A stretch of DNA of 64,000 nt from Pseudomonas sp. LS.1a (GCF_022533585.1 NZ_CP092827.1:3326001-3390000); one strand, 5' to 3'. Counted from the stretch's first letter, positions 52,292-61,141 are shown. Program-made: numbers and translations. The notes: generated by a model not told the origin, from the sequence alone.

Positions 52292-52331
52292 TCAGACAAC
52301 AAGAGCTGATAACCCTCACCAGGAGCCACCC

Positions 52332-52928
52332 ATGAGTTTCGAAATCCGCAAGATCGTCACCTACTCCGAAGAGACCCGCATCGAAGGCGGCAAGGCCACC
52401 GACAAGCCGGTGACCATGGTCGGCCTGGCCGTGGTGATCAAGAACCCATGGGCCGGTCGCGGTTTCGTTGAAGATCTGAAGCCGGAAATCCGCGCCAACT
52501 GCTCGGACCTGGGTGCCCTGATGGTCGAGCGCCTGACGGCTGCCATCGGCGGCGCCGACAAGATCGAAGCCTACGGCAAGGCCGCAGTCGTCGGCGCCGA
52601 CGGCGAAATCGAACACGCCTCGGCGGTGATCCACACCCTGCGCTTCGGCAACCACTACCGCGAAGCGGTACAGGCCAAGAGCTACCTGAGCTTCACCAAC
52701 AAGCGCGGTGGCCCGGGCACCTCGATCCAGATCCCGATGATGCAGAAGGACGACGAAGGCCTGCGTTCGCACTACATCACCCTGGAAATGCAGATCGAAG
52801 ACGCCCCGCGCGCCGATGAAATCGTCGTGGTCCTGGGCGCCTCCGACGGCGGCCGCCTGCACCCGCGCATCGGCAACCGCTACATCGACCTGGAAGAACT
52901 GGCTGCCGAAAAAGCCAACGCTCAATAA
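52332..52928 (+). CDS. DUF1185 / amino-acid-synthesis family protein
   Basis: This 198-residue cytosolic protein has MSFEIRKIVTYSEETRIEGG and later NKRGGPGTSIQIPMMQKDDE and VVVLGASDGGRLHPRIGNRY, the features of PF06684. I recall that a structure of this family showed a trimeric fold like AroH chorismate mutase, also related to the RidA/YjgF fold. That makes a RutC/RidA-like helper or hydrolytic role possible. It follows its own operator and starts an operon with hydrolase and dehydrogenase genes. Function unproven. Confidence 0.85.
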   Translation: MSFEIRKIVTYSEETRIEGGKATDKPVTMVGLAVVIKNPWAGRGFVEDLKPEIRANCSDLGALMVERLTAAIGGADKIEAYGKAAVVGADGEIEHASAVIHTLRFGNHYREAVQAKSYLSFTNKRGGPGTSIQIPMMQKDDEGLRSHYITLEMQIEDAPRADEIVVVLGASDGGRLHPRIGNRYIDLEELAAEKANAQ

Positions 52929-52996
52929 CAACAACCAAGACGGGCCGGGGCGTGGCGTGCTTACCCGCCGCGCCCGACCTTCAAGGAGCGCCCTCC

Positions 52997-53830
52997 ATGA
53001 TTCAGCCTGTCGCTGAACGCACCCCCGCCGGCACCAGCTACCTGTCCGTCGGCCAGGGCCAACCCGTGGTACTGATACACGGCGTGGGCCTGAACAAGGA
53101 AATGTGGGGCGGTCAGTTCGTTGGCCTGGCCAACGACTACCGCGTCATCGCCTACGACATGCTTGGCCACGGCCAGAGCGCGCTGCCGCCCGCCGACATC
53201 GGCCTGGAAGGCTATGCCGCACAGCTCGCCGAACTGCTCGACCACCTGCAGATCGCCCAAGCCACCGTGATCGGCTTCTCCATGGGCGGCCTGGTCGCCC
53301 GGGCGTTCGCCCTCAACTACCCGCAGCGCCTGGCTGCACTGGTAGTGCTCAACAGCGTGTTCAACCGCACCCCCGAGCAGAGTGCCGGCGTTATCGCCCG
53401 CGCCGCCCAGGCTGCGCAGTTGGGCCCCGACGCCAACGTCGACGCCGCGCTCGACCGCTGGTTCAGCCGTGAATACAAGGCTGCCAACCCGGCGCAGGTC
53501 GCCGCCATTCGCCAGGTGCTGGCGAGCAACGACCCGCAGGGCTACCACACCACCTATTCGCTGTTCGCCACCCAGGACATGTACCGCGCCGCCGACCTGG
53601 GCAGCATCCAGGTGCCGACGCTGATCGCCACCGGCGAGCTCGACTCGGGCTCCACCCCGGCCATGACCCGCCAGCTCGCCGCCAGCATTCCTGGCGCGCA
53701 CAGCGTGGTCCTTGCCGAGCAACGGCATATGATGCCGGTGGAAGCACCGCGTGAAGTCAACAAGATGCTGCTGGACTTCCTCGCGCAAGCCCGCACCCTC
53801 ACCGAATCCGCCAAGGGGATTGTTGCATGA
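52997..53830 (+). CDS. Alpha/beta-hydrolase (RutD/3-oxoadipate-lactonase-like)
   Basis: This 277-residue hydrolase has the oxyanion stretch VVLIHGVGLNKEMWGGQF, nucleophile Ser95 in GFSMGGLVAR, acidic residue in GELDSGSTP and His in EQRHMMPVEAP, so the triad is complete. It resembles RutD and PcaD-type enzymes that open amides, lactones or carbamates. Its stop overlaps the aldehyde dehydrogenase start (ATGA at 53827-53830). In the cluster it would hydrolyse the ring-opened product of the monooxygenase; this is inference. Confidence 0.92.
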   Translation: MIQPVAERTPAGTSYLSVGQGQPVVLIHGVGLNKEMWGGQFVGLANDYRVIAYDMLGHGQSALPPADIGLEGYAAQLAELLDHLQIAQATVIGFSMGGLVARAFALNYPQRLAALVVLNSVFNRTPEQSAGVIARAAQAAQLGPDANVDAALDRWFSREYKAANPAQVAAIRQVLASNDPQGYHTTYSLFATQDMYRAADLGSIQVPTLIATGELDSGSTPAMTRQLAASIPGAHSVVLAEQRHMMPVEAPREVNKMLLDFLAQARTLTESAKGIVA

Positions 53831-55308
53831 CCCTCGTTCGTTTCCAGATGTGCATCGACGGCCAATGGCGCGATGCCCAGAGCGGCAAGACCTTCGACAG
53901 CCTCAACCCGGCCACCGCCCAGGCCTGGGCGCAACTGCCCGACGCCGACGAAGCCGATGTGGAACTGGCCGTGCAGGCCGCCCAGCGTGCCTTCGACAGC
54001 AAGGAATGGCGCAGCATCACCGCCACCGCGCGCGGCAAACTGCTGCGTCGCCTGGGTGACCTGATTGCCGAAAACAAGGAACACCTGGCCCAGCTGGAAA
54101 GCCGTGACAACGGCAAGCTGATCCGTGAAACCCGCGGCCAGGTCGGCTACCTGCCGGAGTTCTTCCATTACACGGCGGGCCTTGCCGACAAGCTTGAAGG
54201 CGGCACCCTGCCGCTGGACAAGCCCGACCTGTTCGCCTACACCGTGCACGAGCCGATCGGCGTGGTGGCCGGGATCATCCCGTGGAACAGCCCGTTGTAC
54301 CTCACCGCAATCAAGCTGGCCCCGGCCCTGGCCGCCGGCAACACCATCGTGCTCAAGCCGTCCGAGCACGCCTCGGCGACCATCCTCGAACTGGCCCGCC
54401 TGGCCCTCGAGGCCGGCTTCCCGGCCGGTGTGGTCAACGTGGTCACCGGCTACGGCCCCAGCACCGGCGCGGCGCTCACCCGTCACCCGCTGGTGCGCAA
54501 GATCGCCTTCACCGGCGGCGCCGCCACCGCCCGCCACGTGGTACGCAGCAGCGCCGAGAACTTCGCCAAGCTGTCACTGGAGCTGGGTGGCAAGTCGCCG
54601 AACATCATTTTCGCCGACGCCGACCTGGACAGCGCCATCAACGGCGCCGTGGCCGGCATCTATGCCGCCTCCGGGCAAAGCTGCGTGGCCGGCTCGCGCC
54701 TGTTGGTGCAGGACGAGATCTTCGACGTGTTCGTCGAGCGCCTGATCGCCCGCGCCAAGCGCATCCGCATCGGCAACCCGCAGGACGACGCCAGCGAAAT
54801 GGGCCCTATGGCCACCGCGCAACAGCTGGCCGTGGTCGAAGGCCTGGTGGCTGCGGCCAAGGCCGAAGGCGCCAAGCTGCACATGGGCGGCAAGCGTGCC
54901 GAGGTCGAGGGTGACGGTTGGTTCTACGAGCCGACCCTGTTCGAGTGCGACAGCAACTCGATGACCATCATGCAGGAAGAGGTGTTCGGCCCGGTTGCCG
55001 CAGTAATCCGCTTCAAGACCGAGGAAGAGGCCCTGGCCATCGCCAACGACTCGCAGTTCGGCCTGGCCGCCGGCATCTGGACCCGCGACCTGGGCCGCGC
55101 CCACCGCCTGGCCCGCGACGTGCGTTCGGGGATCATCTGGGTCAACACCTACCGCGCCGTGTCGGCCATGGCGCCGATCGGTGGCTTCAAGAACAGCGGC
55201 TACGGCCGTGAAAGCGGCATCGATTCGGTGCTGGCCTATACCGAGCTGAAGACGGTGTGGATCAACCTGTCCACCGCGCCTATGCCCGATCCCTTTGTCA
55301 TGCGCTAG
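53827..55308 (+). CDS. NAD(P)-dependent aldehyde dehydrogenase
   Basis: This 493-residue enzyme of normal family length has catalytic Cys in ASGQSCVAGSRLLV (near residue 286) and catalytic Glu in SLELGGKSPNIIFADADLD (near 252). EVFGPVAAVIRFKTEEEALA and YGRESGIDS complete the fold. It probably oxidises the semialdehyde released by the monooxygenase and hydrolase, as TgnC/TgnE or PyrC do in pyridine-ring catabolism. Translationally coupled to the hydrolase gene. Confidence 0.93.
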   Translation: MTLVRFQMCIDGQWRDAQSGKTFDSLNPATAQAWAQLPDADEADVELAVQAAQRAFDSKEWRSITATARGKLLRRLGDLIAENKEHLAQLESRDNGKLIRETRGQVGYLPEFFHYTAGLADKLEGGTLPLDKPDLFAYTVHEPIGVVAGIIPWNSPLYLTAIKLAPALAAGNTIVLKPSEHASATILELARLALEAGFPAGVVNVVTGYGPSTGAALTRHPLVRKIAFTGGAATARHVVRSSAENFAKLSLELGGKSPNIIFADADLDSAINGAVAGIYAASGQSCVAGSRLLVQDEIFDVFVERLIARAKRIRIGNPQDDASEMGPMATAQQLAVVEGLVAAAKAEGAKLHMGGKRAEVEGDGWFYEPTLFECDSNSMTIMQEEVFGPVAAVIRFKTEEEALAIANDSQFGLAAGIWTRDLGRAHRLARDVRSGIIWVNTYRAVSAMAPIGGFKNSGYGRESGIDSVLAYTELKTVWINLSTAPMPDPFVMR

Positions 55309-55320
55309 GAGATTGCGCCC

Positions 55321-55806
55321 ATGATCGAACCAGGCATCTACAAAGACGTGATGGGCTCCTTCCCGTCCGGCGTCACGGTGGTCACCACCCTCGACGCCGA
55401 CGGTGGCATCGTCGGCATCACCGCCAGCGCGTTCAGCGCGCTGTCGATCGACCCGGCGCTGGTGCTGTTCTGCCCCAACTACGCCTCCGACACCTACCCG
55501 ATCCTGCGTGACAGCAAGCAGTTCGCGATTCACCTGCTGTCCGCCGACCAGACCGCCGAGGCCTATGCCTTCGCCGGCAAGGGCAAGGACAAGGCCAACG
55601 GCATCGACTGGCACCTGAGCGAGCTGGGCAACCCGCTGCTGGCCAAGGCCACGGCGATCATCGAGTGCGAACTGTGGCGCGAGTACGACGGCGGTGACCA
55701 CGCGATCATCGTCGGTGCGGTGAAGAACCTGGTGCTGCCGGCCGAGCCGGTGACCCCGATGGTCTACCACAAGGGCAAGCTGGGCGCCCTGCCCCCGCTG
55801 GGCTGA
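55321..55806 (+). CDS. Flavin reductase (HpaC/RutF type), copy 2
   Basis: This 161-residue paralogue of the protein at 50441 has the same length and a similar sequence throughout (SFPSGVTVVTTLDADGGIVG, ECELWREYDGGDHAIIVGAV). It lies 12 bases after the aldehyde dehydrogenase, in the second operon of the cluster. A second FMN reductase in one regulon may serve the same monooxygenase or another one elsewhere. Confidence 0.93.
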   Translation: MIEPGIYKDVMGSFPSGVTVVTTLDADGGIVGITASAFSALSIDPALVLFCPNYASDTYPILRDSKQFAIHLLSADQTAEAYAFAGKGKDKANGIDWHLSELGNPLLAKATAIIECELWREYDGGDHAIIVGAVKNLVLPAEPVTPMVYHKGKLGALPPLG

Positions 55807-55818
55807 TAGACCTCATTG

Positions 55819-55909
55819 GCTTCTTCGCGGGCTCGCCCGCTCCCACAGATACTGCACAGGCCTCAAGAACTGTGTAGTACCTGTGGGAGCGGGCAAGCCC
55901 GCGAAGAAC
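55819..55909. repeat. REP-type inverted repeat pair
   Basis: Arms TTCTTCGCGGGCTCGCCCGC and GCGGGCAAGCCCGCGAAGAA with inner CTCCCACAG/CTGTGGGAG lie within the operon, between the flavin reductase and the carboxymuconolactone-decarboxylase-like gene. Intra-operon placement suggests an mRNA processing or stability role. Confidence 0.85.
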
Positions 55910-55948
55910 CCGACACCGATGACCCTGTTTCATTCCGGAGTACTGCAC

Positions 55949-56338
55949 ATGAGCAATGAAAAGTACGAAAAAGGCCTGCAGATCCGTACCCAGGTGCTGG
56001 GCGAGGACTACGTCAACCGCTCGATCCAGAACGCCGACGACTTCACCAGGCCGTTGCAGGAACTGGTCACCGAATACTGCTGGGGCCACGTCTGGGGCCG
56101 CGAAGGCTTGTCGCTCAAAGAGCGCAGCATGATAAACTTGGCCATGATTTCCGCGCTCAACCGGCCCCACGAGCTCAAGCTGCACATTCGCGGCGCCTTG
56201 CGTAATGGCCTGAGCCGTGAACAGATTCGCGAGATCCTGCTCCAGGTCGGCATTTATTGCGGCGTGCCCGCGGCGGTGGACAGCTTCCGCCTGGCCCGCG
56301 AAGCGTTCGCTGAAGCCGATGCGGAGCCAACCCGTTAA
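55949..56338 (+). CDS. Carboxymuconolactone-decarboxylase-family protein (PcaC-like)
   Basis: This 129-residue helical protein begins MSNEKYEKGLQIRTQVLGED and has EYCWGHVWGREGLSLKERSM and ALRNGLSREQIREILLQVGI, as in 4-carboxymuconolactone decarboxylase. It lacks the AhpD CxxC pair. PcaC-type enzymes decarboxylate a lactone; here it could decarboxylate or isomerise an intermediate of the heterocycle pathway. It sits between the flavin reductase and regulator genes on the same strand. Confidence 0.9.
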   Translation: MSNEKYEKGLQIRTQVLGEDYVNRSIQNADDFTRPLQELVTEYCWGHVWGREGLSLKERSMINLAMISALNRPHELKLHIRGALRNGLSREQIREILLQVGIYCGVPAAVDSFRLAREAFAEADAEPTR

Positions 56339-56428
56339 CACCGGGCTGTTCGAACCCACGCAAGGAGCACCCCAGGTTCGTGGTGCTCTTGCGGTTGCGG
56401 CCGGGCAGCCTCTTTAAGAGCGCACTTG

Positions 56429-57175
56429 ATGAAACGCCAGCCACTCGACGACAGCTTCAAGGTCAACCGCAACCCCGTTACCCTGCGCGAAATCGTGCTC
56501 GACAAGCTGCGCGCCGCGATCATGAACTTCCACCTGCTGCCAGGCGATCGCCTGGTCGAGCGCGACCTCTGCGACCGCCTCGGCGTCAGCCGCACCTCGG
56601 TGCGTGAAGCCCTGCGCCATCTGGAATCCGAAGGTCTGGTGGAATTCGCCGACGCCAAGGGCCCGCGCGTGGCCATCATCACCCTGGAAGACGCCCGCGA
56701 CATCTACGAGCTGCGCTGCGTGCTCGAAGGCCTGATCGTGCAACTGTTCACCCTCAACGCCAAGGCCAAGGACATCCGTGCCCTGGAGCGTGCGCTGGAG
56801 GTTAACCGCGAAGCCCTCGAAGAAGGCGAGCTGCAACAGGTGCTGGATTCTGTACAAGGTTTCTACGATGTGCTGCTGGAAGGCTCCGGCAACCAGGTGG
56901 CGGCCCAGCAGCTGCGCCAGTTGCAGGCGCGCATCAGCTACCTGCGCGCCACCTCGGTGTCGCAGGAGAACCGCCGCGGCGCCAGCAACCGCGAAATGGA
57001 AAAGATCGTCGAGGCGATCAAGAGCGGCGACCCGCTGGTGGCCCACCAGGCCTCGGTCGACCACGTCCGTGCCGCCGCCAAGGTGGCCCTGGACTACCTG
57101 CGCCAGAAGCAGGATGACAACGTCAAGGTGCGCGACATGGTCGAGCCCCTGGCCCTGAAGGATCCACGCATATAA
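56429..57175 (+). CDS. GntR-family regulator with FCD domain
   Basis: This 248-residue regulator has an N-terminal winged helix (LREIVLDKLRAAIMNFHLLP, then DLCDRLGVSRTSVREALRHL, residues about 14-80) and a C-terminal helical FCD ligand-binding domain (about 95-225). FCD regulators usually respond to organic acids. It closes the catabolic cluster and is the best candidate to bind the TGGTATACCA sites at 50202, 50374 and 52282, since palindromes of this size are typical for GntR/FadR proteins. ATG at 56429 has AAGAG upstream; a TTG at 56426 is less likely. Confidence 0.9.
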   Translation: MKRQPLDDSFKVNRNPVTLREIVLDKLRAAIMNFHLLPGDRLVERDLCDRLGVSRTSVREALRHLESEGLVEFADAKGPRVAIITLEDARDIYELRCVLEGLIVQLFTLNAKAKDIRALERALEVNREALEEGELQQVLDSVQGFYDVLLEGSGNQVAAQQLRQLQARISYLRATSVSQENRRGASNREMEKIVEAIKSGDPLVAHQASVDHVRAAAKVALDYLRQKQDDNVKVRDMVEPLALKDPRI

Positions 57176-57196
57176 GCCACCCATAGGCCACTGATC

Positions 57197-57760
57197 ATGC
57201 CCACCGCCCCGCGCTACTGCCCGCACTGCACCAAGGAACTGGCCCGGGGCGTTCCCACAGGCGACACCCACGAACGCCTGCACTGCAACGGCTGCGGCTA
57301 TATCCACTACGTCAACCCGAAGATCATCGCCGGCTGCATCATCGAGCGTGATGGCAAGTACCTGCTTTGCCAGCGCGCCATCCCGCCGCGCCCCGGCACC
57401 TGGACCTTGCCGGCCGGGTTCATGGAGGCCGGCGAGACCACCGAGCAGGCGGCCCTGCGCGAGGTCTGGGAAGAAAGCGGCGTACGCGCCGAAATCGTCT
57501 CGCCGTACTCGATCTTCAGCGTGCCGAAGATCAGCGAGGTGTACATCATCTTCCGCGCCATCGCCACCGAGGAAACCGGGCAGTACGGGGCGGAAACGCT
57601 GACATACAGGTTCTTCGAGCCGGACGAGATCCCGTGGGACGAAATCTATTACCCGGCCATCCGGCAAATTCTCGAGCGCTACATCCTCGAGCGGCAGGCC
57701 GGGGTGTATGGCATCTACATGGGCAATGACGACACCGGCAAGGTGCACTTCATTCGCTAG
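57197..57760 (+). CDS. NUDIX hydrolase with N-terminal zinc ribbon
   Basis: This 187-residue enzyme has a zinc-ribbon-like start (YCPHCTKEL and LHCNGCGYIHYVNPK, four Cys) and a complete Nudix box GFMEAGETTEQAALREVWEESGV-like near residues 76-98 (catalytic REVWEE). The arrangement resembles NudC/ADP-ribose or coenzyme pyrophosphatases, but it is shorter than NudC. It follows the GntR gene by 21 bases and may be co-transcribed, though a functional link is uncertain. Confidence 0.9.
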   Translation: MPTAPRYCPHCTKELARGVPTGDTHERLHCNGCGYIHYVNPKIIAGCIIERDGKYLLCQRAIPPRPGTWTLPAGFMEAGETTEQAALREVWEESGVRAEIVSPYSIFSVPKISEVYIIFRAIATEETGQYGAETLTYRFFEPDEIPWDEIYYPAIRQILERYILERQAGVYGIYMGNDDTGKVHFIR

Positions 57761-57869
57761 CCTGTGCCGGCCTCTTCGCGGGCCTGCCCGCTCCCACAGG
57801 TACGGCGCAAAGCTTGAGCAATGTGCTATCCCTGTGGGAGCGGGTGAGCCCGCGAAGAGGCCGGTACAG
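57761..57869. repeat. REP-type inverted repeat pair
   Basis: Arms CCTGTGCCGGCCTCTTCGCG...CTCCCACAGG and CCTGTGGGAGCGGGTGAGCC...GAGGCCGGTACAG begin directly after the NUDIX stop codon, where they may help end the transcript. Confidence 0.87.
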
Positions 57870-57943
57870 CCACCCAAAACGCTCGCCAAACGTCTATTCT
57901 GGATGCACCCTAAAGGCCTTATGCAAAAGGACCAGCAGAGCAC

Positions 57944-59725
57944 ATGGCAAAATGGCTAGACGGCGGCGGGCTGATGGCCGAACGCATCCGCAATCACGAT
58001 TGGGCCGCCACCCCGCTAGGCCCGCTGCAGCACTGGCCCGACCCGCTGAAGACCAGCCTGGCCCTGTGCCTGGCCTCGCGCTTCCCACAAGCCGTGCTTT
58101 GGGGCCCCGACCTGCTCACCCTGCACAACGACGCGTTCTCGCAGATTCTCGGGCAAAAGCCCTCGGCCCTGGGCATCCCCTTCCGCGCCGTGTGGCAGGA
58201 AGCCTGGGCCGACATCGGCCACATGGCCAACCGCGCCCTGGCCGGCGAGGCGGTGTACATCGAAGACTTCCCGCTCATCATCGACCGCAACGGCGGCCCC
58301 GAACGGGCCTATTTCACCTTCTGCTACAGCCCCATCCGCGACCATGACGGCAAGGTGCTGGGCATGCTCGACACGGTCACCGAAACCACCGCCAGCGTGC
58401 TCGCCAACCAGCGCCTGAACTTCCTCGACGACCTGGGCCGTGCCGTGGCCGACGCCACCGAACCGGACCAGATCCTCGCCATTACCACGCGCATGCTGGT
58501 CGAGCACCTGCAACTGTCGAGTTGCGCCTACGCGGTGATGGAGCCCGACGAAGACGGCTTCACCATCTGCGGCGACGCCGTGGCGCCCGGCTCGCCGCAT
58601 CTTTTAGGCCAATACCAGCTGCACGATTTCGGCAAGCTGGCGCTCAGCCGCCTGCGCAGTGGCCTGGCCTTGGTCATCCATGACAACCTGAGCGAGCTGC
58701 CCCCTGAGGAAGCCGCCAGCTTCCAGGCCATCGGCATCACCGCGACCATTTGCATGCCCCTGATCAAGGGCGGCCGACTGACCGCGCTGATGGCCATCCA
58801 CGACAAGGTGCCACGGCAGTGGACCCATTATGAACAGGCGCTGATCAGCGAAGTCACCGAGCGCTCCTGGGCGCATATCCAGCGGGTGCAGGCCCACGCC
58901 GAAGTGCGCGCGGCCATGGCGGCACTGGAGGCGCTGAATGCCACCCTGGAACAGCGCGTCGACGAGCGCACCACCCAGTTGCTGCATACCGAAGCCGTGC
59001 TGCGCCAGACCCAGAAGCTTGAAGCCATCGGCCAGCTGACCGGCGGCGTGGCCCATGACTTCAACAACCTGCTGACCATCATTCGCTCGTCGCTGCACTT
59101 TCTGCAGCGCCCCAACCTCGACGCACAGCGCCGCGAACGCTACCTCAAGACCATGTCCGACACCGTCGAGCGCGGTACCAAGCTGACCGGCCAGTTGCTG
59201 GCCTTCGCCCGCCGCCAGGCCCTGAGCCCGCAAGTGTTCGAGGCAGGGCCACGGCTGGAGGCCATGGCCGACATGCTCGACACCGCCACCGGTGCGCGGA
59301 TCCAGGTCGAGCTGCAATTGCCACAGGCGCCTTGCCATATCCGCGCCGACCTCAACCAGCTGGAAACCGCCGTAATCAACCTGATGCTCAACGGCCGCGA
59401 TGCAATGGCCGGCGAAGGCACCTTGCAGTTGCGCCTGCAGGTCGACCAGCGGCTGCCTGCCCTGCGCGGCCAGGCACCACAGCCGGGCCCGTTCGCGGCG
59501 ATTTCAGTGAGCGACAGCGGTGTCGGCATTGCCGACGAACTGCTCGAGCGCATCTTCGACCCGTTCTTCACCACCAAGGCACCAGGTGAAGGCACCGGGC
59601 TCGGGCTGTCGCAAGTGTTCGGGTTTGCCAAGCAGTCCGGGGGCGATGTGCAGGTGAGCAGTGTCGTCGGCCAGGGCACCACCTTTACCTTGTACCTGCC
59701 CCAGGAACCGCCGCCTGCGACCTAG
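57944..59725 (+). CDS. Sensor histidine kinase (PAS-GAF-HisKA-HATPase), soluble
   Basis: This 593-residue protein has no membrane segment. An N-terminal PAS-like domain ([20 protein letters not shown], then [20 protein letters not shown]) is followed by a GAF domain (about 165-310), coiled coil, HisKA with phospho-acceptor His371 in [13 protein letters not shown], and HATPase_c with N and G boxes ([35 protein letters not shown]). Related kinases often end with a receiver domain; here the chain stops after the HATPase and no response-regulator gene is adjacent. The signal is unknown. Confidence 0.9.
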   Translation: MAKWLDGGGLMAERIRNHDWAATPLGPLQHWPDPLKTSLALCLASRFPQAVLWGPDLLTLHNDAFSQILGQKPSALGIPFRAVWQEAWADIGHMANRALAGEAVYIEDFPLIIDRNGGPERAYFTFCYSPIRDHDGKVLGMLDTVTETTASVLANQRLNFLDDLGRAVADATEPDQILAITTRMLVEHLQLSSCAYAVMEPDEDGFTICGDAVAPGSPHLLGQYQLHDFGKLALSRLRSGLALVIHDNLSELPPEEAASFQAIGITATICMPLIKGGRLTALMAIHDKVPRQWTHYEQALISEVTERSWAHIQRVQAHAEVRAAMAALEALNATLEQRVDERTTQLLHTEAVLRQTQKLEAIGQLTGGVAHDFNNLLTIIRSSLHFLQRPNLDAQRRERYLKTMSDTVERGTKLTGQLLAFARRQALSPQVFEAGPRLEAMADMLDTATGARIQVELQLPQAPCHIRADLNQLETAVINLMLNGRDAMAGEGTLQLRLQVDQRLPALRGQAPQPGPFAAISVSDSGVGIADELLERIFDPFFTTKAPGEGTGLGLSQVFGFAKQSGGDVQVSSVVGQGTTFTLYLPQEPPPAT

Positions 59726-59729
59726 ATGG

Positions 59730-60362
59730 TCAGCGCCGCCCTTCGGCCAGCATGCGCACGGCCAGACCTGCCAACACCGTGCCCATCAACCAGCGCTGAA
59801 CTTGCTGCCACAAAGGGCGACCAGCCAGGAACACGGCGATCGATCCGGCCATGATCGCGATCAGTGCATTGACCGAAACGCTGATGGCGATCTGCGTCGA
59901 CCCCAGCACCAGCGACTGCAGCAGCACGCTGCCATGCCCCGGCTCGATGAACTGCGGCATCAGCGACAGGTACATGACGGCGATCTTGGGGTTGAGCAGG
60001 CTGGTGGCAAAGCCCATGGTGAACAGCCGCCGCGGGCTGTCGGCCGGCAGGTCGCGTACCTGGAACGGCGAACGGCCACCCGGTCGCAGTGCCTGCCAGG
60101 CCAGGTACAACAGGTACAGCGCGCCACCGATGCGCAGCACGTCGTAGGCAAAGGGCACAGCCATCACCAGGGCGGTGATGCCCAGCGCGGCGCAGAACAT
60201 GTAGATGACGAAACCCAGGGCCACGCCACCCAGCGAAATCAACCCGGCCTTGCGTCCCTGGCAGATCGAACGGGAGAGCAGGTAGATCATGTTCGGCCCT
60301 GGGGTCAGGACCATGCCGAGGCAGATAAGGGCGAAGGTGAGCAGTTGCGTGGTTTCGGGCAT
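59730..60362 (-). CDS. LysE/RhtB-family exporter
   Basis: This 210-residue six-segment inner-membrane protein has the signature LGMVLTPGPNMIYLLSRSIC near residue 15 and LFTMGFATSLLNPKIAVMYL in the middle. Its stop faces the histidine kinase stop across 4 bases. Probably exports an amino acid or derivative. The next gene on the same strand is a second family member, 94 bases away. Confidence 0.92.
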   Translation of the reverse strand: MPETTQLLTFALICLGMVLTPGPNMIYLLSRSICQGRKAGLISLGGVALGFVIYMFCAALGITALVMAVPFAYDVLRIGGALYLLYLAWQALRPGGRSPFQVRDLPADSPRRLFTMGFATSLLNPKIAVMYLSLMPQFIEPGHGSVLLQSLVLGSTQIAISVSVNALIAIMAGSIAVFLAGRPLWQQVQRWLMGTVLAGLAVRMLAEGRR

Positions 60363-60456
60363 GGAGCACGTCCTGGATGTGCGTTGAAGTGGTGCGAGTT
60401 TATCCGAGGCTTGGTCTGTCGTCTGTACTGGCTTGCCGGCGATGAGGCCAATGCAT

Positions 60457-61071
60457 TCAACCCATTTGGCCGGCTATCAAGCCGAGGGCCACCGTGATCA
60501 TCGCTACCCCCGACACCCGGCCAACCAGCTTCGCCGCCCCCGGCCGGGTGCTCAGCACGGCTTTGGCGCCATAGCCGACCAGCGAGTAGATCACCAGCGA
60601 GCTGCACAGGTGTACCAGGCCCAGCAGCAAGATCTGCAACGGCACCGGCCAGCTGGAGTGCGGGTCGGTGAACTGCGGCAACAGCGCCAGGAACAGCAGG
60701 AACACTTTCGGGTTCAGGCCGCTGACGCAAAAACCCTTGAATGCCCAGCGCGAACCCGACTCCCCCGCCCCATCCTGCCCGGCAGCCGGCAATGCCGGGC
60801 GCAGCAACAGGTTGCCACCCAGCCACAACAGGTAGCTGCACCCCGCCAGGGTCAGCAAGGTCAGCGCCAGCGGGTGGCCGGCCAGCAGGCTGCCGACCCC
60901 GGCTGCCACCACCAGGGTCGCGAGGAAATGCCCTGACAACATCCCCGCCACCGCGGGCATTACCCAGCGCCCGCGCATACCGGCCGAAATGGCATAGGCC
61001 CAGTCCGCTCCGGGGGTAATCACGAACAGCATCGACACGGCCCAAAACGCCGTCAGAACACTGAGAGCCAC
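60457..61071 (-). CDS. LysE-family exporter
   Basis: This 204-residue membrane protein has SMLFVITPGADWAYAISAGM near the start and FKGFCVSGLNPKVFLLFLAL in the middle, a diverged LysE/RhtB sequence. It is divergent from the Lrp/AsnC regulator at 61184, the classical arrangement in which an Lrp-type protein induces an amino-acid exporter. A spaced dyad (CGAAAGA ... TCTTTCG, 61105-61141) is in the gap. Confidence 0.9.
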   Translation of the reverse strand: MALSVLTAFWAVSMLFVITPGADWAYAISAGMRGRWVMPAVAGMLSGHFLATLVVAAGVGSLLAGHPLALTLLTLAGCSYLLWLGGNLLLRPALPAAGQDGAGESGSRWAFKGFCVSGLNPKVFLLFLALLPQFTDPHSSWPVPLQILLLGLVHLCSSLVIYSLVGYGAKAVLSTRPGAAKLVGRVSGVAMITVALGLIAGQMG

Positions 61072-61104
61072 TTGAATCTTCCTTTTTCCACTGCTTTGCG
61101 ATGA

Positions 61105-61141
61105 CGAAAGATTACGGATTCCGCCGAGGGATTTTCTTTCG
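61105..61141. promoter_or_regulatory. Candidate Lrp-type operator, spaced dyad
   Basis: CGAAAGA at 61105-61111 and TCTTTCG at 61135-61141 are exact reverse complements separated by 23 bases in the gap between the exporter and Lrp/AsnC genes. Lrp-family octamers bind spaced sites, but the match is tentative. Confidence 0.35.

Noticed and set aside
56414..57943. Open frame of 509 codons on the minus strand
   Set aside because: Spans the GntR gene, the NUDIX gene and a REP element in antisense and has no recognisable domain.
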